Source: Otatea glauca
Taxonomy: Eukaryota; Streptophyta; Magnoliopsida; Poales; Poaceae
Direction: 5' to 3'
Assembly: GCA_036346275.1 (NCBI GenBank)
Contig: CM070730.1
Span: 43,012,918 to 43,076,917 of the forward strand
DNA: 64,000 nucleotides
Shown here: positions 20,875 through 33,102 of the stretch, piece after piece
Layout: each line of letters opens with the position of its first letter
Numbering within the stretch: the first letter of the stretch is position 1
Position numbers and translations under genes: made by a program
The notes under the pieces: generated by a model
Seen by the model: only the letters and a program-made list of their open reading frames with translations
Databases searched by the model: none
What the model was told of the DNA's origin: nothing

Positions 20875-23800
20875 TGTAAGGACCCGAATCCACTGATTCG
20901 AACCCACTGTGTTTACAGCACTATTCCCAGGATCAACGCTAGTGCACACAGCTCAACATTGGTACATATCACATCATACTCAACGATAATAGAATAATAG
21001 TTCATTCATTGATATAACTAAAGGTATGAGCTTATGACCAACTTACATTATTAAGCCACGCAGGCAAGACCGAAAATATAACTAATGATTAAGCAAATGG
21101 AAAATAGAAAACGTAGATAGCTCATCATTCACCACGAGTGCAACCGACAAGGCTCGGACCCTAATGACTCGTGTCTTCCCGGACTTCCTCTTCCAACACA
21201 GTGTAGATTCTTCAACTGTTGATTATTGTTGTTTGGCAAGGGTGAGTACTTAAAGCACTCAACAAGTTGTGCGCAGAATGCGATTCTATGTATCTATATG
21301 TAAGGCTTATTCTAATGGATAGGCTATCATGGCTATTTTGCAATAAGACATTTATGAACAGATATCTGATAAATAGATTGTAAAGAATGTAAAACAAATA
21401 GCAATAATAAATAACTTCAGATTTCTCAAGTAAACCAAGTTTCTAATCCTAAGTCAAATTCCATCTTCCATATGGCCTTCCGCCATCCCAACCAAGTTGT
21501 TCAATTAATTAAACTAACCCTTAATCAGTAATTCCGAGCATTGCTCAATACCGCGAGCACGGCTATTCGAATAGTTTCACACTCTGCAGAGGTTATGCAC
21601 TTTACCCACGTGATACAACCAAACACCACCAAGGCGAGTGATTATAACAAAGCCTTTACAATGCTCGCTTAACACGATACTACCCGCTAAGGATTCAACA
21701 TGGTGGGACTAGTTACCACATCCAGGGCCCCCCTCTTGCGCCATGTGAATTACACCACAACTCGGGAACTCACACCGACCACGATAGTACCAAAATCAAG
21801 ACATTGCAAATTACTCAGCTAGGCTGGCCCATACCGCACATGTGGTTGCATGATTGACTCAGTCAAAGGCTTGCAAGGTTAAGTCCTTAGTGTGATCAAG
21901 GCAAGACATCCACATACCATCGCCCATCGGGCCCACCTTGGCCTCCTCGCCTTGCCACTTGCCCCATTCAAATTATCATCACCCGGTTGATTACCAAGCA
22001 CCACGTGCCATCAACAATTCAACATCGTTGCGTGACATGACTCGCCACAACAACTCAATCTCATCGTGTGATCCCACATGACACACAAGTTCATAATATC
22101 GTTCCATATTCCATTAATCAAGATTAATTATCAATGATTACGATACATGTGATGACGTGGCAAAGCTAAGCAACTAATACGGTCTAAACCTCCAATGTTG
22201 ATTATAATTATTAACCAACTATATTTAACCAATCTAGGGTGACAATGGATCATGGCATACAATGACAAGGTAGGGTATAGATCAATCGGTATATTAGCTA
22301 ATCCCAATCTAATTTGAAACAATTGTATATTTGAAACATATGCAATAGGGTAAAACAAATATAGCAATTTTATAAACATGGGTTCAACATGATCAAAGCA
22401 CAACTTGCCTTGGAATAGGTCCTGATCTTGATCTGAAGCTTGCTCTTGAGTTGCTTGATCTTCCTCCAAACGTCGCACAATTCAACGTCTACGCTGCATC
22501 AAGAAGAAAAGCAAATAAATGCCAAAACAGAGAGCAATTGAACTCCAAAATCAAATAAAATTCACCATTAAATAGATCTCAATTTTACAAATTTTTAGAA
22601 ACTGGAATCACTCAAATCCGAGTTACGATGTAAAAGATATAGCCTTTTGAAATTTGAAATAAATATCAAATCGAAAATCGAATTTCGAAATTAACCGACT
22701 TACTTTTATTCGAAAACCGATTTATGACGTCACCATGACATCACGCCGACATCAGCCCGGCGCCACCAATCAAGCGGCGACGCGTGTCTCGGCGCATAGA
22801 TAGATCGGTCTACAACGCAGTGCGAGTCCACGGTGAACGCGGTCCATGACCCATCGGTACCGCGCCGACACGCGGCGGTGCTTGATTGGGCGTGGCGGCG
22901 CACGATCCACAGCCGCAGAACCCGATCGAGCGGATGCGGGTGAAAGGCCACGTGGCACGATCTCAACCAGAGGAGCTAGATCGGACGGCCGAAGCTTCGA
23001 ACTGGCGATGAAGACGCTGGCGGCGAATTCTTACCGGACCAAGACGGCGACCAAGGCAGCGGCGTTTTGGCGGGCTTCCGCGAGATGACGCTGCAGATCT
23101 GGTTCGGCGCGACGAGTGAGTTCAAATCGTTCCGTCGCGGCGAAGAACTCCTCGCCGTCGGGATCTCGCGAAAACTCGGCGGCACTTGAGTCACTTCCGG
23201 CGAGCTCTCGGCGACCAGACACGACGATTCCAGCGACGAGGAGCGGGGCAAACGAAGCGGCGCAGATGGTTCAACATCGGGGCGGGGTTCGCGGCTTAAA
23301 TAGCCCCCTCGGCAGTCGTGTCCGAGGCGGAGTTCGCTCCGTCTGTGGCGGCGCGCTATCGAGTCCGTGGCGGTGGCGAGTCCCGAGACGACGGAGTCTT
23401 AACCGTCCACGCGTCGTGAATCGGACGGACTCCCGTGCGCGTGACGTGGCGAAATCCCGGTCCTCCACGCGTCCCGATCCAGCGGCTAAGAATCGCTAGG
23501 GTTTCAGCGGGTGGGACAAGCGCCCACCCTCCGATTAAGATCCGACGGATGCGGCGATTCCATCTAGAAAAACGGGCGAACAAAGGCACAAGCGTGAAAG
23601 AGTCTGGGCTGCGCGAAATGGGCCCAAGCGCACGATGATTTGGGCTCGCCCGATCTTATTTAGGTTGATTTTAAAAGATTTCTTATTTAAAATAATTACA
23701 GAAATTCGTTTAATTTGTTTTAGGCAATAAAATAATCAGGAAAAATCCAAGAAAAATCTCAAAAATACTTTGAGATATTCTGGACTCAAATAAAATATTT

Positions 23801-23976
23801 TTACCAAAACTTTATTTTAACTTTGCACAGATTTGAATAAATTTGAATAAAGGCAATAAACTTGAAATAAGAATTAATTCAAATAAATCCAGAAAAATCC
23901 AAATAAATTCCAGAAAATCACAAATGCACATTTAAGCAATAAAAACTTAATTAAGCCAAATTTTTGGGATGTTACA
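20875..23976 (-). repeat. Element D 3' LTR
   Basis: 3102 bases, plus-strand ends TGTAAGGACCC and GGGATGTTACA, homologous to 41579-44664 over its whole length and to the A LTR. Palindromes CTATTCGAATAG (21563-21574) and CTCTGCAGAG (21582-21591). The TATA-like minus GCTATTTAAG lies at about 23295-23304. Many small differences from the other copy fall on CTG or CAG. Confidence 0.92.
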
Positions 23977-23990
23977 AACCTCCCCCCCTT
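23977..23990 (-). other. Element D polypurine tract
   Basis: The minus strand reads AAGGGGGGGAGGTT directly before the 3' LTR start. Confidence 0.85.
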
Positions 23991-24001
23991 AACAGAATCT
24001 C

Positions 24002-24355
24002 GACCCAAGATTCAGGGCTAACTAGAGAAAAGGTTCGGAAATTCAGACTTCAAATCTTCTTCTCGCTCCCAAGTGGCTTCACTTTCGGAATGATTGCTCC
24101 ACTGAACGCTGCAAAAGCGAATAGACTTGTTTCTGGTCTTTCGTTCCATAACATCCAAAATTCGGACCGGTTGCTCTTTGTACGTCAAATCTTCCTGCAG
24201 CTCTATTGCATCCAACGGGGTTTGCTCTGTTGGCACTCTGAGACACTTCTTAAGCTGCGACACATGGAACACATCATGCACTCCTGCCAAAGACTGAGGC
24301 AACTGTAATTGATAAGCCACCTCTCCTCGACGGCTCAGAATCTTGAACGGACCGA
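24002..24355 (-). CDS. Element D integrase C-terminus with complete chromodomain
   Basis: An uninterrupted minus frame: GPFKILSRRGEVAYQLQLPQ, then the heterochromatin-targeting chromodomain from PVRILDVMERKTRNKSIRF through VQWSNH to EATWEREEDLKSEFPNLF, stop near 24018. The aromatic and acidic pattern fits a chromovirus group II chromodomain. The upstream part of integrase is on the other side of element C (from 36273), so this is the detached 3' end of the pol gene. The open frame that enters element C's LTR is a chance extension. Confidence 0.85.
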
Positions 24356-24360
24356 CATAT

Positions 24361-27300
24361 TGTCGGGACCCGAATTTGCGAATCCGGACCCTCTGTGTAT
24401 ACCGCACTAGTCCAGGATCACGCTAGTGCACACAGGCTCAACATAGATGCTATCATAGTCACACACAGCGAAATATAGCATAAACTTCATTAATTAATAA
24501 TAAGCTGTTGTCTTACATGAATAATGCCTCACGGGGCTTAAAAGAGTATCAATGAGAAGCGGCGGAAATAGAATAAACGCAGTGGCGCTCGATTCGCCAC
24601 AGGCAACCGACGAGGCTCGGACCTAAGCATTCGCATCCAAGTAATCCTCCTCCATGAATGGTATAGATTCCTCTTCTTACGAAGTTGTTGTTGTTGGGGT
24701 GAGTACATAAAGCACTCAACAAGTTGTGCACAACAATCCAAGTCTAATATTTTATATGCTTGGCTTAATCCAAAGGAATGGCTAGTAAGGGTATTTTGCA
24801 ATAAAGCAAGACATTTAACAAGAATACAATAAATAGATTGGAAAGCGATAAAACAAATACGAGAATTAATAAATCAAGTATTTACAAATACACCAAGTTT
24901 CCAATCCTAAATTAATTTTCCACTTTCCATGGCACCTTGCCATCCCAACAAGTTTTTGTTTAACAAAAGTCTAACCCTTAAGCGTAATTCCGAGCATTGC
25001 CCAATACCGTGAGCACGGCTATTCGAATAGATTGTACACTCTGCAGAGGTTATGCACTTTACCCACACGATACAACCAAACACCACCAAGGCGAGTGATC
25101 ATAACAAAGCCTTTACAATGCTACACCTAGACCCGATCGCTCGCTAAGGTTTCAACATCAAGGGTTAAACCACCACAACAGTCCCCTCTTGCGCCATGTG
25201 AGTTAAACGTAACCGGGACTCACTATTCACCACGACAAGATCAAATCTAGGTTTCACAAATTATTCAGCTAGGCTGTCCCATTCCAGACATGTGGTTGCA
25301 AGAGAGACTCAGGTCAAAGGCTTGCAAGGTTAAGTCCTTAAAGTGATTAAGGCAAGACTTCCACATACCCGCCAAACTCGCCCACCTTGGCACACCGCCC
25401 TTGCCACTTGCCTCAATCTAAAATCATTACCACCCCAGTTGATTACCAAGCACCACATGCCATCAACATTTCAATCCCGATGTGTGGCCTCCTCGCCACG
25501 ACAACTTGATATCATTGTGTGAAAACACATGACACACCAATTCATAAACATTATTCCATATTCCATTAGTCAAGATTAAGTATCGACATTCGGACACATG
25601 TGATGACGTGGCATGGCTAAGCAATCTACGACGGTCTAACCAGCCCATGTCGATTATCAATATTAACCAACTATTAATTAACCATCCTAGGGTGACAATT
25701 AGATCATGGCATACAATGGCAAGGTAGGGTATAGATCAAATTGGTATAATAGCTAAGTCCCAATTTAATTTGAAACAATTGTATAATTGAAATAATATGC
25801 AATAGGGTAAAACAAATATAGCAATTTTATAAACATGGGTTCAATATGATCAAAGCACAACTTGCCTTGGAGTAGGTGCTGGTCTTGATCTGAGTTTGGG
25901 TCTTGGAGCGACGAATCTTCCTCCGGATCACCGAGCAGTTCAACGTCTCAGCAAGCTAAACGATGCCAAAATGGCAAATAAACACCAAACCAGAGAGCAA
26001 ACAAACTCCAAAAATAAAATAAAATTCACCAATAAATAGATATTGATTTTACAATTTTTTAGAAATTTGAATCACTCAAATCCGAGTTAAAATGCAAAAG
26101 ATATAGCCTTTTGAAGTTTGAATAAATCAAAATACAGAAAATAGAATTTACGATTTTTCGAATTATTTTCTATTGGAAAAGATCTTTATTGCGCAACGCT
26201 GATGTCAGCCGACTCGGACCAATCAGCGCCGACCGTCGCTCGTCCATGGACTCGGTCCACGGAATCGCCTCGTCCACCGTGGACGCGCCCACGGCGCCTC
26301 GCACCACACGCCCGACACGCGGCGCAAGCATCGATTAGGCTGCGGCGCGCCGTGCCGATGCTCGACACGCGCGCGCATCGCGCGACGATCGACGGCCACC
26401 GATCTACCCCTACGTGGCTCAATCCGATCGTCTATTCGGATCTAACGGTTAGAAATTTACCCGAGCGAAACAACGATGAAGAAGCGGCGTGGCTTGATCT
26501 CGGCGGTTGGCGAAGATCCAACGGATCTGTGGCTCCGAGACACGGCGGCGGGCTTGCACCGAGCGGAGGAAGACGACCACCCGAACGGCGTTCGACGCGA
26601 CTCGGCGAAGAAGGGGCGACTTCGACGCGACACGACGCGAGGAACTTCGGATCCGAACCGATTCGGCGGGAGGATGCTCGACGGCGGCGAATGGCGCAAA
26701 AACTTCGCGGCGGATCGCAAAGAACTACGGCGAGCTCCGGCGATGATGGCGCGAACAGCGAAGAGGCTAGAGCCATCGGTTGCGCAAGGAACGAGGAACA
26801 TCGGTGCGGGTGCGGCTTTATAGCCTCGGCATGCGCCGCAGGAAGGAAACCCTAAATCACGCGGCGGCGACGGCAGCGGCGGCGGATTCGAAACCGAATC
26901 GAGACGGCGATCGAGACCGTCCGATCCAAGATGAGCGCCAAGATTAGATCCGGCGATACGATCCGATCCGCTCTTTCCAAATCCAACGGACGAGATCTAA
27001 ACTTACCAAAACAACGCTGGCTATCCGACCACTTGATCTCGATCCAACGGCTCGCAAAGACTAGGGTTTCGCGAAGGAGGCGACCATCGATCTTCATCCA
27101 ACGGTCACACGCGGCGGCGGCGAGCTAACGGGCCGCGACAAAGAATGGGCACAAGACGCATGCGATCCGGGCTTGGCCCGAGATTATTCACTCGATTTTC
27201 AAAAGCTTTTTGATTTAAAATAATTCCGAAATTGGATTAATCTATTTTAAGTAATTAAAATATCGGGAAAAATCGAGAAAATTCTCATAAATACTTTGAG

Positions 27301-27490
27301 ACATTACGAGCTCAAATAAAATATTTTTGGTAAAACTTTATATTAACTTTATCTATATATATTTAGTTTTCACCAAAGGTTCAATATACTTAATTAAAAT
27401 AAATTTAGATAATTTCGAAAATCCAATAAATTGAGAAAATCACAAAAATGCACGTGAGCGAAATTATAAGCCAAATTTTGGGATGTTACA
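24361..27490 (-). repeat. Element C 3' LTR
   Basis: 3130 bases, plus-strand ends TGTCGGGACCC and GGGATGTTACA. It aligns end to end with 33107-36267, but at many CTG/CAG positions of that copy this one has lost or changed bases. TATA ctttatag at 26816-26823, palindromes at 25019-25030 and 25039-25048. The long frames at 26202-26855 are GC-rich LTR sequence, not genes. Confidence 0.93.
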
Positions 27491-27501
27491 AACCTCCCCT
27501 T
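27491..27501 (-). other. Element C polypurine tract
   Basis: The minus strand AAGGGGAGGTT precedes the LTR start; same as in element A. Confidence 0.85.
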
Positions 27502-27504
27502 AAT

Positions 27505-28720
27505 GAATCTCGACCAGAGATTCAAGGTGACTAGGAATAGGTTTGGAAATTCCATCTTTAGGTCCTCTTCACGCTCCCTGGTTGCCTCATTCTCGAATGG
27601 TTGCTCCTTGAACTCTGCAAAAACGAATCGACTTGTTCACAGTTTGCGGTCCATGACATCCAAAATTTTCATTGGATGTTCTTTGTAGGTCAAATCATAC
27701 GCAACTCAATCTCTTCCATAGGTGTGCGCTCTCACTGCACCAAGACACTTCTTGAGTTGTGACACATGGAACACATCATGCACTTTGCCAAAGAATCGGC
27801 AATTCAAGCGATAAGCAACCTCCTCGACGGCTCAAAATTTTGAGCGGTCCAACATATCTTGGGGCGAGCTTTCCTTTAGCGTGGAACCTTTTAACTCCTT
27901 TCGGAGGGTAACCTAAGATACACGAAATCATCGAGCTCGAAACTTAGATCACGACGTCGATTATCAGCGTAACTCTTTTGCCTTGACTGCGCGATTTTCA
28001 ACCTCTCTCTTATCATAGCAACTTGCTCTTCCAAATATCATACGCTCTCCTGTCTCATTCCAATTTAGCGGGGTACGACAGGCACGACCATATAAAGCTT
28101 CAAATGGCGACATCTGCAAACTAGCTCGTGATCGTTGTTATAATGAACTCGTGCATATGGCAAACATTTATCCCATGATGTAGTGTAGGCTAAAGCACAA
28201 GCTCTTAACATATCTTCCAAAATCGATTTACTCTTTTCATGCGATCATCGATTACGAGGATGATATCTTTGTGCTAAAGTTCAAACGCGTTCCCATGGCT
28301 TCATGCAATTTATCCCAAAATCTCGAGGTGAACCGAGTACCTCATGCGACACTATTTTCTTTGGTACACCATGCAAACACACGATTACGGCAATGTATAG
28401 TTACGCTAACGGTCTCTGAGTAAGTTGTCTTGACTGGAATGAAGTGAGCAACTTTGGTCAATCGATCCACAATGACCCATATAGAATCATACCCATTTTG
28501 AGTTCTTGGCAACCCGGTGATGAAATCCATACCGATTTCTTCCCACTTCCATTCAGGACTTTTAGCGGTTGTAGCAAACCTGCTGGTCTCGATGTATTGC
28601 CTTAACTCTCGGCATACATCGCACAAGGCAACGTGCTCGCGACTTCACGCTTCATATTCGCCACCAAAACCTCTCCTTTAAGTCTGGTACATCTTAGCGC
28701 TTCTGGATGAATTGAATACA
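27505..28720 (-). pseudogene. Element C integrase-chromodomain (broken)
   Basis: The piece at 28626-28342 shows the N-terminal zinc-finger end (CDVC), EEIGMDFITGLPRTQNGYDS with the first catalytic Asp, and VDRLTKVAHFIPV. The linker and chromodomain region (27505-28150) matches A and D at DNA level but has no long open frame. Integrase function is lost. Confidence 0.8.
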
Positions 28721-30320
28721 TGGAATCATGAGCCTCTTCCAAAATCAAGCTGCTTAAGTTCTAGTCTGTTTGCACACAAATCGACCCTTGAACCACATGG
28801 TACCTTGGTCGCCCACAGAAAGTCCTTTGCTAATCCTTCATCCTTTTAGCCTTGATTCGGTTGACTTTCTCATCATCTTTTGTCCTTCCCGAATTTGATC
28901 TTGAGCATTGGCTTCACTTCCAAAGCAGCTAGGAATCCTTCTAAAACTACTTCCAATTTTAAATTTTGCAATTCTGCACGATTCGATTGTCCTTCTGCAC
29001 CATCATATTCGCCACGTAGCTCTTGTGACTTAAGGCATCAACTACCACATTTGCTTTTCCGGATGGTAATGAATTCCCATGTTATAATCCTTGATTAATT
29101 CCAACCATCTCCTTTGCCTCATATTGAGATCGATTGAGTGAAAATATATTTCAAACTCTTATGGTTCGTATATATCTCACATCTATTTCCAATGAGATAA
29201 TGACGCCACAATTTCAAGGCATGCACCACGGCGGCCAATTCCAAGTCATGCGTAGGATAATTTCCTTCGTGCGGTCTTAAGCGCCTTGACGCATATGCGA
29301 CCACTTTACCCTCTTGCATCAATACGCATCCAAGACCTCGTCTTGACGCATCACGAGATATATCAAGCTATTTCAATATTAGGCAAAACCAACATCGGGC
29401 TGTTGTTAAGCGCTTCTTTAATTCCTCAAAACTCTTATCACAATCAAGCGTCCATGAAAATTTCTTTTCCTTTTCAATAAGCGAGTAAGAGGTCTCGCAA
29501 TCGTCGAAAATCCTTCTATGAACCGGCGATAATATCTCGCCATTTCGTAAAACTTGGACTTGAGTGCGGACTTTGGTTGCTCCCAATGCAACATCGCCTC
29601 CACTTTGCTTGGGTCGACAAAGAACTCCTTCTGCAGTCATGACATGACCGAGAAATTCCACCTTTTCCTTCCAAAAGTCGCATTCTTGAACTTAGCATCA
29701 TTTGTTGCTCACGCACTTTTCCAACACTAGCCTCGGATGATTTGCGTGCTCGCTTCGGTCTTGAATATACCAAAATATCATCTATGAACACAACAACAAA
29801 CTTGTCCAAGTATTCCATGAAAATCTTATTCATCAAGTTCATGAAATATGCTTGGCGCATTGGTCAATCAAAAGACATGACCGTGAACTCATAATGTCCA
29901 TATCTTGAAGAGAATGCGGTCTTTGGAACATCTCACTTGAATCTTTAGTTGATGATATCCGGAACGAAGGTCTATCTTGGAGAACACTCCAGCTCCTCTC
30001 AACTGGTCGAACAGATCATCAATCCTTGGCAACGGATACTTATTCTTAATCGTCACTTCATTAAGTGCACGGTAATCAATACACATTCTAAGGCTTCCAT
30101 CCTTTTCCTGACAAACAAAACTGGCGCTCCCCATGGCGACGAACTTGGTCTTATAAAACCTTTCTCTAATAACTCGTCGATCTGTTTCTTCATCTCTACT
30201 AACTCATCGGTAGGCATCCGATAAGGTCTTTTTGCTATTGGTGCGGTTCGGTGCTAACTCAATAGCGAACTCGATGTCACGATGCAGCGGCATTCGGCGC
30301 AGATCTTCCGAAATACGTCT
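28721..30320 (-). pseudogene. Element C reverse transcriptase - RNase H (broken)
   Basis: Visible parts: RT palm start (KDGSLRMCIDYRALNEVTIK at 30134-29889), the YxDD box in FVVVFIDDILVYS (29860-29516), thumb (YYRRFIEGFSTIA), and RNase H (29322-29119, GKVVAYASRRLRPHE). These are in different frames. Same gene order as A and D. Confidence 0.85.
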
Positions 30321-30333
30321 GGATATTCACGAC

Positions 30334-30990
30334 TCATCGCACGTCCTCTATGACGACGGTTCTCATGCTATTAACCATTAATTGACCCTTACGAACTGAT
30401 GTCGCTCGGAATTCCACCTTTTCTCCTCTAGGGCTCTCAATGGATACAACCCTTCGACCACAATCCAAAACTGTCTTATGCTTGGTTAACCAGTCCATTC
30501 CCAATATGACATCTAAAACTTGGGCATCTAGAATAATCAAGTTCGCTAGGAACTCTACCCCATTAATTATTAGCTTCACCCCCAAACACCCAAGGTTAGA
30601 TCTTAACTCAGATCCTGGGGCTTGTACTAGCATCACACACTTAAGATTTTTCATGCTCAAACCATTTTGGATGCAAAAGCTCGAGAGACAAAGGAATGCA
30701 AGCTCTGAATCAAATAATCTTATTGCAGTCTCGAGTTTACAAAAACTTACCCAAGATCGACGTCGATGCTTCACAGGCTCTATCGGCGGTGATGTGGTTG
30801 ACTCGCCTCGAATAGTAGCTTGAGGCGTCACTCCCGCTGTCGGCTCCTCGATTCGCTCCGTCATCGGTGCCTTAGTAGGTGTCGTTCCAAGGTTGAAACG
30901 CTTGCGGCGTGACTCCTCCTTTCGGGGACATCTATTAGCATAATGCTGACTCATTGCAATCAGTAGCACCTTACGGCGGATCTGCTGCAC
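30334..30990 (-). pseudogene. Element C protease (active site damaged)
   Basis: One open minus stretch of 218 codons covers the gag tail and protease. The second protease block (VILGMDWLTKHKTVLDCGRR) is intact, but the DSGA active-site segment is altered: the frame reads LFDSELAF and not LFDSGASHSF, so the catalytic loop is lost through small indels. Confidence 0.8.
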
Positions 30991-31908
30991 TCCCCTTGAG
31001 CATTGTTACCTTGGGGGCGTCGATAACCTTGTCCCGATGGTCGCGGTGCGGTGTTCTTGGCTTGTTAACGACTTGTGGTTGGAACCTAGCAAACCGCATT
31101 GCGGTGTCATCCTCATTCGCGGTGGTTAGGCGTCCACAGGTTAGTCATCAAGCGTTTGCGATTTTCCCAAGCTCCTTGCGCTTATCCTTCGTAATCAAAG
31201 CCTTGTTTACCAATTCTTGGAAATCGGAAAAGTGTGGGTAATCGGCCCACTTGCGACCACGAGTTTAGTCCTTTCATGAAGCGGGACTGACCTGGCCTTG
31301 TCCGTCGCTACGTCCTCAGAAGCATAGCGAGCTAACTGCGTGAATTTGTTTAAGTAATCGGCCACCGGTTGGCTTCCTTGCTTAAGCGCCTGAACTCTTC
31401 CTTTTCAGTCCATCATCCCTTAGGTACATGGTGCTGGCGGAAGGCCGTTGCAAACTCTTCCCATGTGATTTCCATGGGTGCTTCATGAGCAGCACAATAG
31501 TTCTCCCACCATTCTGCAGCTGTTCCCTCTAGCTGATGGGATGCGTAAAGAACCTTCTCATGGCCTTCACATTGAGTGATGTACAATTTCCTCTCAATGG
31601 TTCTCAGCCAATCATCCGCTTCCAAGGGATTGACATTTCCTGAGAATGTAGGTGGTCGGGTCCTCATGAAGTCCGACAACTTGGAGTAAGGACGAGGCCC
31701 GCCATTGTTGTTCGGCGTGGGGTTGTTGATGTAGCCATATTGGTCATCTGTTTGCATCATAGTCGCATCAACCGAGTTTTGCAATGAGAAAAGCTCCCAA
31801 GTTCGCATATCCTTGGCGGTGCTTGCTGCGGTGGCTCTCCTTCATTGGGATTGTTGCTCGAGCGCAGACCACTTCTCAAGCCCCATTGTTGCTGCGAGTG
31901 TTCACCAT
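30991..31908 (-). pseudogene. Element C gag (broken)
   Basis: Start codon at 31908 (MVNTRSNN homologue). The capsid-like domain is open at 31808-31413 (RPPTFSGNVNPLEADDWLR, EWWENYCAAHEAP); the remainder to the zinc knuckle (near 30930-30970) is in other frames. Closest in sequence to element B gag. Confidence 0.85.
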
Positions 31909-32189
31909 CCGCTTGATTGCTTCTTGGGTTAGGAAAGATAGATGTAGCATAGATAAGATGCAAGAATTTCTAAGGCGGGGAAACAGTTAAACCCAACTTA
32001 AATAATCTTTATTATTATTACTTGGTATGGTTGCTTACAATGCCTAAGGGCTTTGCAACACATCTTGCACACTCAAACAAACAATTAAGAACCAAACTAA
32101 ACATGCAACCTTAACGTCTACTAAAAGGTAAAGGATAACTTAAGAACGCGACTCAACACTCGAGTCTCAACACAACTCTAAGACCAACT

Positions 32190-32880
32190 CTCACTCATCC
32201 ACCACCTGGTGAGGCCCGATCCGGTGCATACACCGGTGGGTGGGCCGGCATGGGTGCGAACCTATCCTGGTGACCCTCTCACGGCTCCTCGGGCTCCCAC
32301 TCATGCTCTTAGGGTCTTCTTCTTCCTCCTCGGCGACCTCATCCGGCTCTGGGCGACTGGTCCGCTAGCTCCTCGGCCACTGCAAGGCTTCCTCCACTCG
32401 CCGATGACTCGGGCTGCGGCGTCACGGGTCTTTGAAGCTCTCGCCCGCCACTCTCGGCGCCTCACGCTGTCTCCAGCTCTGCGCGATGTCCCTTAGGTGA
32501 TCCTCCGGCGGTGGCGAACTCGGAAGGTGTACCGCGAGAGCACACTCTCCCTCCACGATCCGTCGGCGCACGCCGCACTCTCGGGTGAAGTCGAAACACG
32601 GTGCATGGCTTCGTAGGCGTAGTCGTGGCGGATCCGTCGTGAGAGCAAGTCTAGCGACCTCTGAACTCCGGTCTCATAAGTGAACCTCCGGCGGTGATGT
32701 GGATCGGTCAGGTGGTCTCGCCGCACTCTCGGCGAAGATGATCGACTGCGTAAGAACCCCGATGCACACCGTTGGCGCCCGATTGCTTCCTCGGTAGAGC
32801 GGACGATCAAAGCCTCCAATCACTTGAAGAACTCTCCACAGCTCTATGGCATAGCCACCCTGTCTTGACTCGAAGGACTG
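32190..32880 (-). pseudogene. Element C pre-gag ORF (broken)
   Basis: DNA-level homology to the pre-gag ORFs of A, B and D over the whole length, including the C-terminal PPVYAPD-like end (near 32210-32250) and the middle (32819-32493, FTYETGVQR and RRIRHDYAYEAMH). The frame is broken several times. Confidence 0.7.
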
Positions 32881-33090
32881 GAAGATCGGCTTCTATTCAA
32901 AACAAAATTTTGAATAAGATCTCCACTCGAAACGACAACGAAAAGAAGGTAATTTAGCAAAGATGAGAGTAGGAGGATGAGATAAGCCAAGAGTTTCATA
33001 TTAGTCAATTTTACCGTTTTCTTTAGAAAATAATTTTAGACACTCCTAAGAGATACCAACTACCTAGGGCCAAGACCTATAGTCAGTATG

Positions 33091-33102
33091 GCTCTGATAC
33101 CA
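33091..33102 (-). other. Element C primer binding site (tRNA-iMet)
   Basis: The minus strand TGGTATCAGAGC lies four bases from the LTR start at 33107. Confidence 0.93.

Noticed and set aside
26202..26855. A 217-codon plus-strand frame in the C 3' LTR
   Set aside because: Lies in GC-rich LTR sequence, is not preserved in the partner LTR (34938-35520), and resembles no protein.
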